Of a DNA stretch of 12,450 nucleotides, positions 1 through 6,853 are shown piece by piece. The stretch's first letter is position 1. Every line of letters starts with the position of its first letter. The stretch comes from CAZVVG01 sp964630615 (GTDB lineage: Bacteria; Patescibacteriota; Minisyncoccia; Moranbacterales; UBA2206), in the NCBI GenBank assembly GCA_964630615.1, contig CAZVVG010000019.1, positions 1-12,450 on the forward strand. Direction: 5' to 3'. The position numbers and the translations under genes are program-made. The notes beneath the pieces are model-generated. The model was not told the DNA's origin, searched no databases, and saw only the letters and a program-made list of their open reading frames with translations.

Positions 1-1703
1 TGATGATGTTTATAAAGTCCGAGAGAAGCCAAAACCAAGGCTAGGCTTCCGATAATCAAAGCCAGTAGGAAGGCCAGACTATTTTTGGCCTGATTTTTAG
101 TGGAAGAAATCGGCTCAACGGAAACGGGTTTCGAATTGGACTCGCTTGGAGAAACCACTGAAACCGCTTCAGCCGTTTTCGTAAAAAATAAAGGCTCGCT
201 CTTGGCAGTTATTTTCCCAGTATTATCGGTCACTGCGACGTAAACTTGGTGTTCTCCGTCTTCAATCTCCTTATCAATTTCATAGGACCAGTTACCTTCC
301 TGATCGGTTTTGACCGTCAAAATTATCGGATCGCTATAAATATACAAAGTCACGAAGCTGTTGGGGATGCCTTTTCCGCTGATTCTGAGGTTCTTCTTGC
401 CGCTTTCAGAGGAAACCAGCTCCACTTGGTTAACCTGATAAAAATCTTTCTTAATTTCGCCGCTTTCTTTGGGACTTTCAAAAATCATCTTATCACTCTT
501 ATCCCCAGGCGAAGCCTTTAAGGGATTAAAGCCGTTTTTCACTTCGTCCCCATCCAAAAAGCCATCTGCATCGGAATCAGGATTAGCCGGACTGGTTCCG
601 TAGCGAAATTCGTCGTTATTATTGATTCCGTCTTTGTCTGGATCGGCCATGCCCCCACAGATATTTTGATCCAGGCAACTTTCCGACTTAAAATATTTCT
701 CCTGCCAGGCGTGACTTGTCTGATCCAGGGGCAAATCAACGCCTGGGCCTTCGGATTCAGAAACAACTATTCCCCCTTGAGCGTTAGAAGCCACAGAATA
801 ATCAAGAGCTTGCTCTTCTACAGAATTGAGGATAACCAGCATTTTTTGATCACTCTCATAAGAACCATAGGCATTTTTGATTTTGGCCTTGAGATAGTAA
901 GCTCCGTTGGGTTGCTCGAGAGAATTAAAAGGATATTCCCAAACGTTGTTTTCCATTCTTTTCCCCAGGCCTAAATATTTGGACGTGTTGGAATCCGCCG
1001 GTACAAGATAAATCTCTACCCGATAAGCATTTCTGACAGTTCCCTGAATTTTAATAAGGCCGCTAATAACTTCGTTACCGTTTATATTTAAAAAGCTGAA
1101 GGCGGGGGTAACACTTGAATCCTGAGATGGTTCGCTTGGGTTCATCTTATTGACAGAGGAGGTTGAGGTTTCGCTCGTGCTATACGTCGCATAGTCGCAG
1201 GTTTGCTGCAAAACTGGCAACCTTGAATCCAGGCAGCCGCTAGGGGCTCGAGAAAGAATTTTTCGATTTTGGGTTTCTGAAGAATCGCAAGTGCTCCAAT
1301 CACTCAAAGTGTAAGTACAACTTGTGGTAGAACTTTCTCTGGTAACATAAGTACAAGATTGTTTTAATATCGGTTCAGCGGAAACATAGCACCCTGAAGG
1401 CGTCTTAGAGATAATGGAACGTGTCTGAATTCCCTCTGAGCTACAAGAACTCCAGGAGCTATAAGTATAGCTACAGGCTATCGGTTCATTTGTTTCAGTT
1501 TTCGGAGTTTCTGTAGTTTCTATAGTTTGCGGATTTGTGATTAATTCTTTATTCACAACAGTTGTGGTTCCCCCTGTTCCATCATCAGTGGTAACCGTGG
1601 AGGTTTGAGCTTTTACCGAGACTTCCGCCACCCAGATTAACCCGATTGACAACAAGGCCAGAAATAAGGCCAAGAATAAAAAATGATGAGTTTTTTTTAA
1701 CAT
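1..1703 (-). CDS. Secreted, membrane-anchored surface protein with two TSP1-like repeats, TSP3 repeats and an Ig-like domain (3' end outside window)
   Basis: The frame stays open for 567 codons from ATG at 1703 and leaves the window without a stop. Visible in the translation: a signal peptide (residues 1-32, hydrophobic core 8-26, probable cleavage VKA|QT); a Thr/Ser-rich linker; two thrombospondin-1-like repeats (77-117 and 129-169) with W-S-x-C and P-S-G-C motifs and identical Cys spacing; an Ig-like stretch around 200-293; a thrombospondin-3-like calcium-binding segment (354-388, DPDKDG and DSDADG); a second Ig-like domain (about 424-507); and a transmembrane helix near the end (541-563). 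It is probably displayed on the cell surface and may bind a host or matrix ligand, which is inference. The C-terminal 235 residues are clearly paralogous to those of the adjacent gene at 1840-5325, while the N-terminal regions are unrelated. An extended -10 (1742-1747) gives a leader of about 30 nt without a good SD. Confidence 0.9.
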   Translation of the reverse strand, partial: MLKKTHHFLFLALFLALLSIGLIWVAEVSVKAQTSTVTTDDGTGGTTTVVNKELITNPQTIETTETPKTETNEPIACSYTYSSWSSCSSEGIQTRSIISKTPSGCYVSAEPILKQSCTYVTRESSTTSCTYTLSDWSTCDSSETQNRKILSRAPSGCLDSRLPVLQQTCDYATYSTSETSTSSVNKMNPSEPSQDSSVTPAFSFLNINGNEVISGLIKIQGTVRNAYRVEIYLVPADSNTSKYLGLGKRMENNVWEYPFNSLEQPNGAYYLKAKIKNAYGSYESDQKMLVILNSVEEQALDYSVASNAQGGIVVSESEGPGVDLPLDQTSHAWQEKYFKSESCLDQNICGGMADPDKDGINNNDEFRYGTSPANPDSDADGFLDGDEVKNGFNPLKASPGDKSDKMIFESPKESGEIKKDFYQVNQVELVSSESGKKNLRISGKGIPNSFVTLYIYSDPIILTVKTDQEGNWSYEIDKEIEDGEHQVYVAVTDNTGKITAKSEPLFFTKTAEAVSVVSPSESNSKPVSVEPISSTKNQAKNSLAFLLALIIGSLALVLASLGLYKHH

Positions 1704-1741
1704 ATAGTTTACTTATCTCTAAATTAAATTTTTTCGTCTTT

Positions 1742-1752
1742 ATTATAACACA
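1742..1752 (-). promoter_or_regulatory. Extended -10 promoter of the TSP1-repeat surface protein
   Basis: On the minus strand this reads TGTGT-TATAAT, a perfect -10 hexamer with the TRTGN extension. No convincing -35 lies 17 nt upstream, as is common for extended -10 promoters. It suggests the gene is transcribed independently of its upstream paralogue. Confidence 0.6.
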
Positions 1753-1839
1753 TAAAGAGTTGGTCTTCCTTAAAATAAAAAGTTGCTTCTCTAAAATTAG
1801 ATTTTATTCAGGGAGCCTCTCGCAGATTTGTTTGTTTAG

Positions 1840-4800
1840 TTAAATCTCGACCATTTCCTTGGGCTTTCGATATTTAAGGTGCCAGCCGATAGCCAACAAG
1901 GCTAGCAGCAGAGAAAAAGCAGCCAGAGGAATGACAAATTTTAAAAAATCATTTTTTGTTTTCTCGGTGGGAGAAGAGGCTTGAACGTTAGGCGCCTTGA
2001 CCAGAGAATCATCTCGGGTAATTGCCTGGGCGGTTTTGATAAATCCAAAGGGTTCGCCTTTGGCAGTAATCTTGCCCGCATTATCAGTCACCGCCACATA
2101 AACTTGATGTGGTCCGTCCTCCAATTCATCCTCCAAAACGTAGGACCAGTCTCCATTTTTGTCGGTTTTTAAGGAAAGCACCACTGGCAAGTCGCTGTAA
2201 ATAAAAAGCGTCAAATAAACATTGGGTGGACCCTTGCCTTCTATTTTTATTTTCTTATCCTCACTGATATCTACCAGGACGACATCTGTAATGACATAAA
2301 TTTCTTTTTCTGTTTCACCCTTTTCTTTGGGATCTTCAAATATAATCTTATCCCCACCTGAAGTGGTAGACGCCTTGGTAGGATCTTTCAAAATTTCTAC
2401 TTCGGTTCCATCTCTGAGTCCATCCTGGTCCGTATCCGGATTATTTGGATTAGTTCCCAGTCGAAATTCCTCATTGTTACTTAACCCGTCGCTGTCCGGA
2501 TCAGCTTGCCCTCCGCAACGATTCGCCTCCAAACAATATTCGGCGCCAAAATATTTTTGCTGCCAAGTGGAACTTGTCGTTTCGTTATAATTAATCGGCT
2601 CCGAAACCGGCAGGGTCTCTCCTGAGATTTGAGTTGTTTGAGTTGTTGTTTGAGCAGCAGAATTTTCTTCTGTGGTAGTATTCGGAGCCACGGTGGAGGC
2701 CGTCTTAGTTTTTCCCGATTCTTCGCTTGACCAATCCCCTTTGCCACAATCATTGACAGCGCGTACTCGAAAATAATAAGTCGTATCAGGAGTTAATTGT
2801 TCCACTTTTAGAGAATCTATGTCTTCTTCTTCAATTTCATCTATATTCCATTGATAAGTGCCCGAGCTGGTTCCATATTCCAGCCGGTAGTAATCAACTA
2901 TGCCACTCGCTTCATCAATTTCCAATGTAAGCGCGGTTTCGCTCTCGGCTTGGATTTGAGTTATGTCCGGTTCGCCGGGCTCTTCTTCATCATCGCAAGT
3001 GGAACAGCCGCTGGTGGAAAAAGTGGAATCCGCACTGACTCCCTGATTGCCAGCATCATCCTTAGACCGAACGCGAAAGTGATAGTTGGTGCAGGCTTCC
3101 AAACCGGAAACAGAAACACTGTGACTAGTTACTCGCGTGGTCGTGTTGAATTCGGAAGAGCTATGATCATAGGAACTGGTTTCTCCATAATCAATAATTG
3201 AGGAGGAATTTTCGTTGGTTAACCAAGAAATATCTACTTCCTCCGAATCGGGATCGGCCACCACCGAGGAAATAACCGGTAAAACCGTGTCCACCGTAAA
3301 AGAATGAGAGGCATAACCGCTAGCCGCCGTTACGTGACCCTCATGATCTGTAGCTTGAAGATAAACCGTGTAGGTCCCGTCTGGAAGAGCGGCCGCGGGA
3401 GTGCAAATAAAGTTTTCGGTTGTTTCATTAAAAGAGCCGTCCTCTGCCAAACACGGCGACCAAGTTCCAGCCGTAGAATTTAACTGATAGTCAACCGAAC
3501 TTACAAAAGAAGAAAATTCTGCCGCTAATCCGGTAAAATCAGGGAGATTACTCGAGACATTTGGGCTCATTGAATCCAGGGTAATCGTTGGCGCAAGATG
3601 ATCAAAAATCCAATTGGTGTTATTTCCCAAATTGCTAACATTGAGACCGGTTACATCTATATCCGTACCACTGCTATTCTGACTATCCTGCACGCTAAGA
3701 TAAGAAAGAGTTTCTGATCCGGCCGGATTAATAATCCATTGGCTGCCCGCCGTAGTCGAGCGCAAATTCAAGAGTGTGGCAGTTGAAACACCGCTCAAGG
3801 TTAACGCATTGTTTATGCTTTGTGTTGATCCGGCAGCAAAAGAAAGCGTGCTGGCGGCTGAGACCGTTTTAGACAAGCTATAAAAATCGTTTGATCCGGA
3901 AATTGTTTGATTTCCCCCTGTCAAATTAACCGTGCCATTTTGAGGAATAAAAGCTCCACTCGTTTTTTGCCAATTTCCTTTTAAGTCAATACCAAAATTT
4001 CCTCCTGAAACATCCAAGGTTCCGCCATTAATAAGCAGGTTTCCTTCCACTAAAAGGTTTCCCGCCAAAAGAAGGGTTCCGCTTCCAAGCGTCAGATTTT
4101 TATGAACAGAGAGTGCCGCTGGCAAAGTAGTCAGGGCTCCTCCTGTGTTCATAATATTTAGATTATAGTATTGACTACCCGTTACTAACGTTGCCGCTGA
4201 AACCGAACCATTAATTAAAATTGTCCCACTATTATAATCATTGACAAAATTTGTCAAAATTTGAGAACCCAAATTTTCTAAAATCAAAGTTCCGTCATTG
4301 CTAAAGGTTCCCGCATCATGAATTGTTAAATTGTAACCATGAAGATCTAGGCTGGAACCTGTTTGAATTGTCAATCCCGCAATTTCCTCAGCCGCGGTAA
4401 ATTCGGGTTTATTAGGAACATTGCTAAGAATAATTTTAGTGAAGGGATCGGGAACGGCTTGAGGACTCCAGTTTATCGACTGCTCATAATTAGTGCTTAC
4501 AGAACCATTCCAGATAGCAGTTGTGTGTTGACCGGACGCTAAAGCTTGAATTTCCTGGAGAGTTAAGGCTCTTCTATAAAGCCAGAGATCATCTAAACGG
4601 CCCAAAAATTTTCCGACTTCCAATGAAGGGGTTGAGCCATAAGTCAAGCCCGTAAAAGAACTACCTGAACCTATTTCCGTTCCATTTAAGTAAATTTTCA
4701 TTGCGGCTCCATCCCAGGTACCAGCCAAATGAAACCACTGATTTAAACCAGGAATAGTGGTAAACAAATTATGCCAAGTTCCGTTTCCCAAATAAAAATG

Positions 4801-5325
4801 GATTCGATTGGCTGTGTCTAAAGAAAAATTAAAACCTTGGCTGTTAGCCTGGTCGTAATTGCCCGCAATAGCAGTATTAGAGGTTACGGGATTGTCCAAG
4901 TAAATCCACAATGAAAAAGTCAGCGCACTGGTTGGCTGGACATTGGGTGAATTTGTAAAAGTAACCTTGCTTGAAAGTGAATTAAATTGGATGCAATCAT
5001 TAGGAACTGCCACCAATGGAGCACAAGAAGCACCAGAAGGATATATAATTGAACCAGAGGGAGTTCCCGTATTTGCATGGCCACTTGCGTCACTTGGATC
5101 GTTATTAAATTTCCAATAGCCTTGAAGGGTGTCTGTTGAATAAGTTGCCTCAACTGTTCTAGNNNNNNNNNNNNNNNNNNNNNNNNNNNNNNNNNNNNNN
5201 NNNNNNNNNNNNNNNNNNNNNNNNNNNNNNNNNNNNNNNNNNNNNNNNNNNNNNNNNNNNNNTAAAAAATTCTCAAAAAAGCCCTGGAATTTGGTCGAAA
5301 AATTAAATTTGCGCTCCATATTCAA
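1840..5325 (-). CDS. Large secreted LamG / beta-repeat / FN3 / TSP3 surface protein with C-terminal TM anchor, interrupted by an assembly gap
   Basis: This is about 1161 codons if the gap is the right size modulo 3; residue numbers here count from TTG 5325. ATG at 5319 (two codons in) is the more likely start. Domains in order: short basic N-terminus; residues 22-55 hidden by N, where the signal-peptide core should be, followed by RTVEA|TYS, a plausible cleavage site; LamG/concanavalin-like domain (66-262); Gly/Asn/Thr-rich beta-repeat region (about 270-575); Ig-like (579-678); two FN3 domains (684-772 and 785-874); Thr-rich linker; TSP3-like calcium motifs (941-975, DPDSDG and DTDQDG); Ig-like (1008-1098); TM helix (about 1127-1148); and a short basic tail. 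LamG domains usually bind glycans or proteins, so a role in attachment is an inference. The start has no SD. It is the tandem paralogue of the next gene downstream. The join across the gap is unproven. Confidence 0.88.
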   Translation of the reverse strand: MNMERKFNFSTKFQGFFENFLXXXXXXXXXXXXXXXXXXXXXXXXXXXXXXXXXXRTVEATYSTDTLQGYWKFNNDPSDASGHANTGTPSGSIIYPSGASCAPLVAVPNDCIQFNSLSSKVTFTNSPNVQPTSALTFSLWIYLDNPVTSNTAIAGNYDQANSQGFNFSLDTANRIHFYLGNGTWHNLFTTIPGLNQWFHLAGTWDGAAMKIYLNGTEIGSGSSFTGLTYGSTPSLEVGKFLGRLDDLWLYRRALTLQEIQALASGQHTTAIWNGSVSTNYEQSINWSPQAVPDPFTKIILSNVPNKPEFTAAEEIAGLTIQTGSSLDLHGYNLTIHDAGTFSNDGTLILENLGSQILTNFVNDYNSGTILINGSVSAATLVTGSQYYNLNIMNTGGALTTLPAALSVHKNLTLGSGTLLLAGNLLVEGNLLINGGTLDVSGGNFGIDLKGNWQKTSGAFIPQNGTVNLTGGNQTISGSNDFYSLSKTVSAASTLSFAAGSTQSINNALTLSGVSTATLLNLRSTTAGSQWIINPAGSETLSYLSVQDSQNSSGTDIDVTGLNVSNLGNNTNWIFDHLAPTITLDSMSPNVSSNLPDFTGLAAEFSSFVSSVDYQLNSTAGTWSPCLAEDGSFNETTENFICTPAAALPDGTYTVYLQATDHEGHVTAASGYASHSFTVDTVLPVISSVVADPDSEEVDISWLTNENSSSIIDYGETSSYDHSSSEFNTTTRVTSHSVSVSGLEACTNYHFRVRSKDDAGNQGVSADSTFSTSGCSTCDDEEEPGEPDITQIQAESETALTLEIDEASGIVDYYRLEYGTSSGTYQWNIDEIEEEDIDSLKVEQLTPDTTYYFRVRAVNDCGKGDWSSEESGKTKTASTVAPNTTTEENSAAQTTTQTTQISGETLPVSEPINYNETTSSTWQQKYFGAEYCLEANRCGGQADPDSDGLSNNEEFRLGTNPNNPDTDQDGLRDGTEVEILKDPTKASTTSGGDKIIFEDPKEKGETEKEIYVITDVVLVDISEDKKIKIEGKGPPNVYLTLFIYSDLPVVLSLKTDKNGDWSYVLEDELEDGPHQVYVAVTDNAGKITAKGEPFGFIKTAQAITRDDSLVKAPNVQASSPTEKTKNDFLKFVIPLAAFSLLLALLAIGWHLKYRKPKEMVEI
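5163..5262. other. Assembly gap (100 N)
   Basis: There are exactly 100 N, the conventional placeholder for a scaffold gap of unknown size. It removes the predicted signal-peptide region of the LamG surface protein, so the reading frame across it is not demonstrated. Confidence 0.98.
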
Positions 5326-5399
5326 AAGGGGCCAAGCAAAATCAATCTTTCGGTTTTTTATCTCGCTTAATTTTTCCGGATTTTTTAACTATTCGCTAT

Positions 5400-5428
5400 T
5401 TGACTAAAATTGAAATTTATGCTATAAT
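5400..5428 (+). promoter_or_regulatory. Near-consensus sigma70-type promoter for the 54-aa gene
   Basis: TTGACT (5400-5405), a 17-nt spacer and TATAAT (5423-5428), with an additional TATGC extended -10. Transcription should start near 5435. This is the strongest promoter visible in the window. Confidence 0.85.
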
Positions 5429-5462
5429 TAGAAAATAGAATTATCGTCCTTTTAAAAGCCAC

Positions 5463-5470
5463 AAAGGAGG
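5463..5470 (+). promoter_or_regulatory. Perfect Shine-Dalgarno of the 54-aa gene
   Basis: AAAGGAGG ends 6 nt before ATG 5477. It is unusual here because nearly all other genes in the window start without an SD, and it fixes the start of the small ORF. Confidence 0.85.
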
Positions 5471-5476
5471 TAAAAA

Positions 5477-5641
5477 ATGGAAGAGAAATTGATTATCAGA
5501 GCCACTCAAGCGGCAATTGAAACTGGCTATAATATGCTTATAGCCAACTGCAGAATTCTCTTTGAAACCCTTAACCAACAAATTGAGTATTCAAAGGATA
5601 TGGTTAAGTTCGTAAATTTTGTCACGAAGGAGGCAAAATGA
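5477..5641 (+). CDS. 54-aa microprotein of unknown function, apparently highly expressed
   Basis: The ORF runs from ATG 5477 to TGA 5639-5641 and encodes 54 residues beginning MEEKLIIRATQAAIETG. I do not recognise a family. The sequence looks like one or two amphipathic helices (charged residues mixed with regularly spaced Ile/Leu/Phe/Val). It has a single Cys at position 25 and no signal peptide or TM helix, so it is probably a small soluble helical protein. It is the only gene here with a complete expression cassette: near-consensus promoter, AAAGGAGG SD at ideal spacing, and a strong terminator 16 nt after the stop. It stands alone, divergent from the LamG surface protein. A second SD (AAGGAGG, 5627-5633) lies inside its last codons and precedes an overlapping ATGA (see the 6-codon ORF). 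Confidence 0.8.
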   Translation: MEEKLIIRATQAAIETGYNMLIANCRILFETLNQQIEYSKDMVKFVNFVTKEAK

Positions 5642-5658
5642 AATCTATTCTTTCATAA
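5638..5658 (+). CDS. Possible 6-codon reinitiation ORF overlapping the 54-aa gene stop
   Basis: ATG 5638 overlaps the TGA stop as ATGA, has AAGGAGG 4 nt upstream, and reads MKSILS before TAA 5656-5658, whose last bases enter the terminator stem. It may be a coupled micro-ORF that keeps ribosomes at the transcript end. It could equally be chance, because AAG GAG GC also encodes Lys-Glu-Ala. Confidence 0.25.
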   Translation: MKSILS

Positions 5659-5698
5659 AAGAGGGTGAATCAACAAAATTAGCCCTCTTTTTTCTTTT
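5657..5698 (+). terminator. Rho-independent terminator of the 54-aa gene
   Basis: AAAAGAGGG (5657-5665) pairs perfectly with CCCTCTTTT (5683-5691) across a 17-nt loop and runs into a T-rich tail. Confidence 0.88.
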
Positions 5699-5870
5699 CC
5701 AAAAAACTATAAAAACCCACCCTTTAAATGTTAGGTGATTTTTCAAGTAAAAAGGACTATTTGAAGCTTAAATCTGTAAAAATTTCTTCTCAATTTTTCT
5801 TTATTAAAAAGAAATTTTTCAAGTTAAAAAATTATTATCTCTTTTCAATAAAATTCTCATAAATTTGATC
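5699..5870. other. AT-rich intergenic spacer with a short direct repeat
   Basis: No ORF or RNA gene is recognisable. ATTTTTCAAGT followed by an A-rich run occurs twice (5738-5753 and 5814-5830), about 76 bp apart. Given the composition, it may be meaningless. Confidence 0.4.
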
Positions 5871-5899
5871 TTGTTAAAAATAAAAACTGGATTTATACT
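5871..5899 (+). promoter_or_regulatory. Promoter of the YvlD/holin-4-like gene
   Basis: TTGTTA (5871-5876), a 17-nt spacer and TATACT (5894-5899). The predicted start near 5906 gives a short leader of about 20 nt with no SD. Confidence 0.55.
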
Positions 5900-5925
5900 A
5901 AACACATAATTCTAAATTAAACCTT

Positions 5926-6276
5926 ATGAAAATTATAATTCGTTGGCTCTTATCGGCTCTTGCTGTTATCATTACGGCTTACTTGCTACCCGAAAACGCG
6001 ATTTTTGTGCAAAGTTTTTTTGTGGCCCTGATTGTCGCGCTAGTGCTGGGATTTTTAAATACCATTATCAAGCCGCTTCTCATCGTCCTGACTTTGCCCA
6101 TTGAAGTTCTCACCCTCGGCTTATTTACTTTCGTTATTAACGCCGGCTTGGTCCTCCTAGCCAGCCAACTTATCAGAGGTTTTTATGTCAAGAGCTTCTG
6201 GTGGGCACTTCTTTTTAGTCTTGTCCTGTCTTTGGTCAGTGGCGCGATTAATTATTTTGAGCCAAAAAAATCCTAA
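5926..6276 (+). CDS. Small integral membrane protein of the YvlD / phage holin 4 superfamily (PF04020-like)
   Basis: The 116-residue protein is almost entirely hydrophobic, with about four membrane helices (roughly 5-22, 27-48, 54-78 and 90-109). The central signature, with LGFLNTIIKPLL followed by TLPIEVLTLGLFTFVINA, is typical of the YvlD family, widespread small bacterial membrane proteins annotated as 4-TMS phage holin superfamily IV. Length matches the family. Cellular function is poorly defined: YvlD-type proteins are chromosomal and often envelope-stress linked in Bacillus, and there is no phage context here, so a lysis role is not implied. The start is the first ATG, shortly after the promoter, with no SD. 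The gene ends 18 nt before a bidirectional terminator shared with the convergent gene at 6361. Confidence 0.9.
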   Translation: MKIIIRWLLSALAVIITAYLLPENAIFVQSFFVALIVALVLGFLNTIIKPLLIVLTLPIEVLTLGLFTFVINAGLVLLASQLIRGFYVKSFWWALLFSLVLSLVSGAINYFEPKKS

Positions 6277-6294
6277 TTAAAAAATAAAAGTAAG

Positions 6295-6332
6295 AATTAA
6301 AACGCCCTTACCTTATTGAAGGCGTTTTAATT
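6295..6332. terminator. Bidirectional Rho-independent terminator between convergent genes
   Basis: AATTAAAACGCC (6295-6306) is the exact reverse complement of GGCGTTTTAATT (6321-6332), giving a 12-bp stem and 14-nt loop with T-rich flanks on both strands. It serves the holin-like gene (+) and the 6361 gene (-). Confidence 0.88.
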
Positions 6333-6360
6333 TATTTAAAGTTTTAAGAAAATATTTTTA

Positions 6361-6771
6361 CTAAGGCTTGTCTTCTTTTTTAAATTTTTTGGTGATTTCA
6401 CTCTCTAAACGATACAATTTCTGGACCCCGTTTTCCAGGACAAAATAATGCCATATGTAGAAAACCAAAACCACCAACAAAATCCCGCCCAAGAGCAAGA
6501 ATCCGAAATGAAGAAAACTCCAATCGCTGCTAGAAGCTAACAACCACAATTCGATTGTGGCTACTTCAAAAAATATCAAACCAAAGAAAAGCGTTACCAA
6601 AAGATGGATTAATCTTTCCTGCTGGAAAAATCCGATTTGGATCCGATTATAGTCACTTAAGCTTTGCCAGTCAAAATCATTCTTCTCTTTTTTTAAAACA
6701 GTTTCCAGATAGTTTATGTGTTCTTTCAGAGCCTTTTTCATTTTCTCTTTTAAATTATTACTTGTTTTCAT
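6361..6771 (-). CDS. Hypothetical protein with two membrane helices and charged, helical ends
   Basis: The frame is open from 6831, but the first 20 codons overlap a terminator hairpin and promoter. I therefore place the start at ATG 6771 (MKTSNNLKEK, 136 aa) or at ATG 6741 (MKKALKEHIN, 126 aa). The -10 hexamer (6770-6775) overlaps the 6771 ATG, which argues for 6741 if transcription starts about 7 nt later. The protein has a charged, probably coiled-coil N-terminal segment, two adjacent TM helices (roughly residues 57-80 and 88-112 from 6771) with a short SSSDW loop, and a basic C-terminal helix ending in KKFKKEDKP. Both ends are therefore probably cytoplasmic. I do not recognise a family. 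It shares the bidirectional terminator with the convergent holin-like gene. Confidence 0.75.
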   Translation of the reverse strand: MKTSNNLKEKMKKALKEHINYLETVLKKEKNDFDWQSLSDYNRIQIGFFQQERLIHLLVTLFFGLIFFEVATIELWLLASSSDWSFLHFGFLLLGGILLVVLVFYIWHYFVLENGVQKLYRLESEITKKFKKEDKP

Positions 6772-6780
6772 TATAGCACA
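6770..6780 (-). promoter_or_regulatory. Extended -10 promoter TGTGC-TATAAT
   Basis: On the minus strand, TTGTGC directly precedes a perfect TATAAT (6770-6775). It lies just downstream of the terminator of the M23 gene, so the 6361 gene is a separate transcription unit. Confidence 0.65.
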
Positions 6781-6800
6781 ACCAAAAGACAGATGAGCAA

Positions 6801-6827
6801 TAAAAAATAATCCTAAACGAGGATTAT
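6801..6827 (-). terminator. Terminator of the M23 peptidase gene
   Basis: On the minus strand ATAATCCT, a CGTTT loop and AGGATTAT are followed by a run of T (complement of 6802-6806). It lies 27 nt after the M23 stop and shows that the longest reading of the 6361-6831 frame is not the real start. Confidence 0.82.
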
Positions 6828-6853
6828 GCACTTAGAGGTTTAGAAAAAAAATT

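Noticed and set aside
246..974. Open frames on the plus strand opposite the TSP1/TSP3 surface protein
   Set aside because: They are antisense to a continuous 567-codon frame with signal peptide, domains and TM anchor; they are shadows.
2481..2753. Alternative minus-strand frame inside the LamG surface protein
   Set aside because: It is a frame-shifted shadow of the FN3/Thr-rich region of the main gene, with basic low-complexity composition and no start signals.
5738..5830. Direct repeat ATTTTTCAAGT in the 5699-5870 spacer as the start of a repeat array
   Set aside because: There are only two copies in very AT-rich DNA with no spacer regularity; it is not a CRISPR and probably not functional.
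5926..6276. Phage lysis holin interpretation of the YvlD-like gene
   Set aside because: The family name includes phage holin 4, but no endolysin or phage gene is adjacent and the family is widespread as a chromosomal membrane protein.
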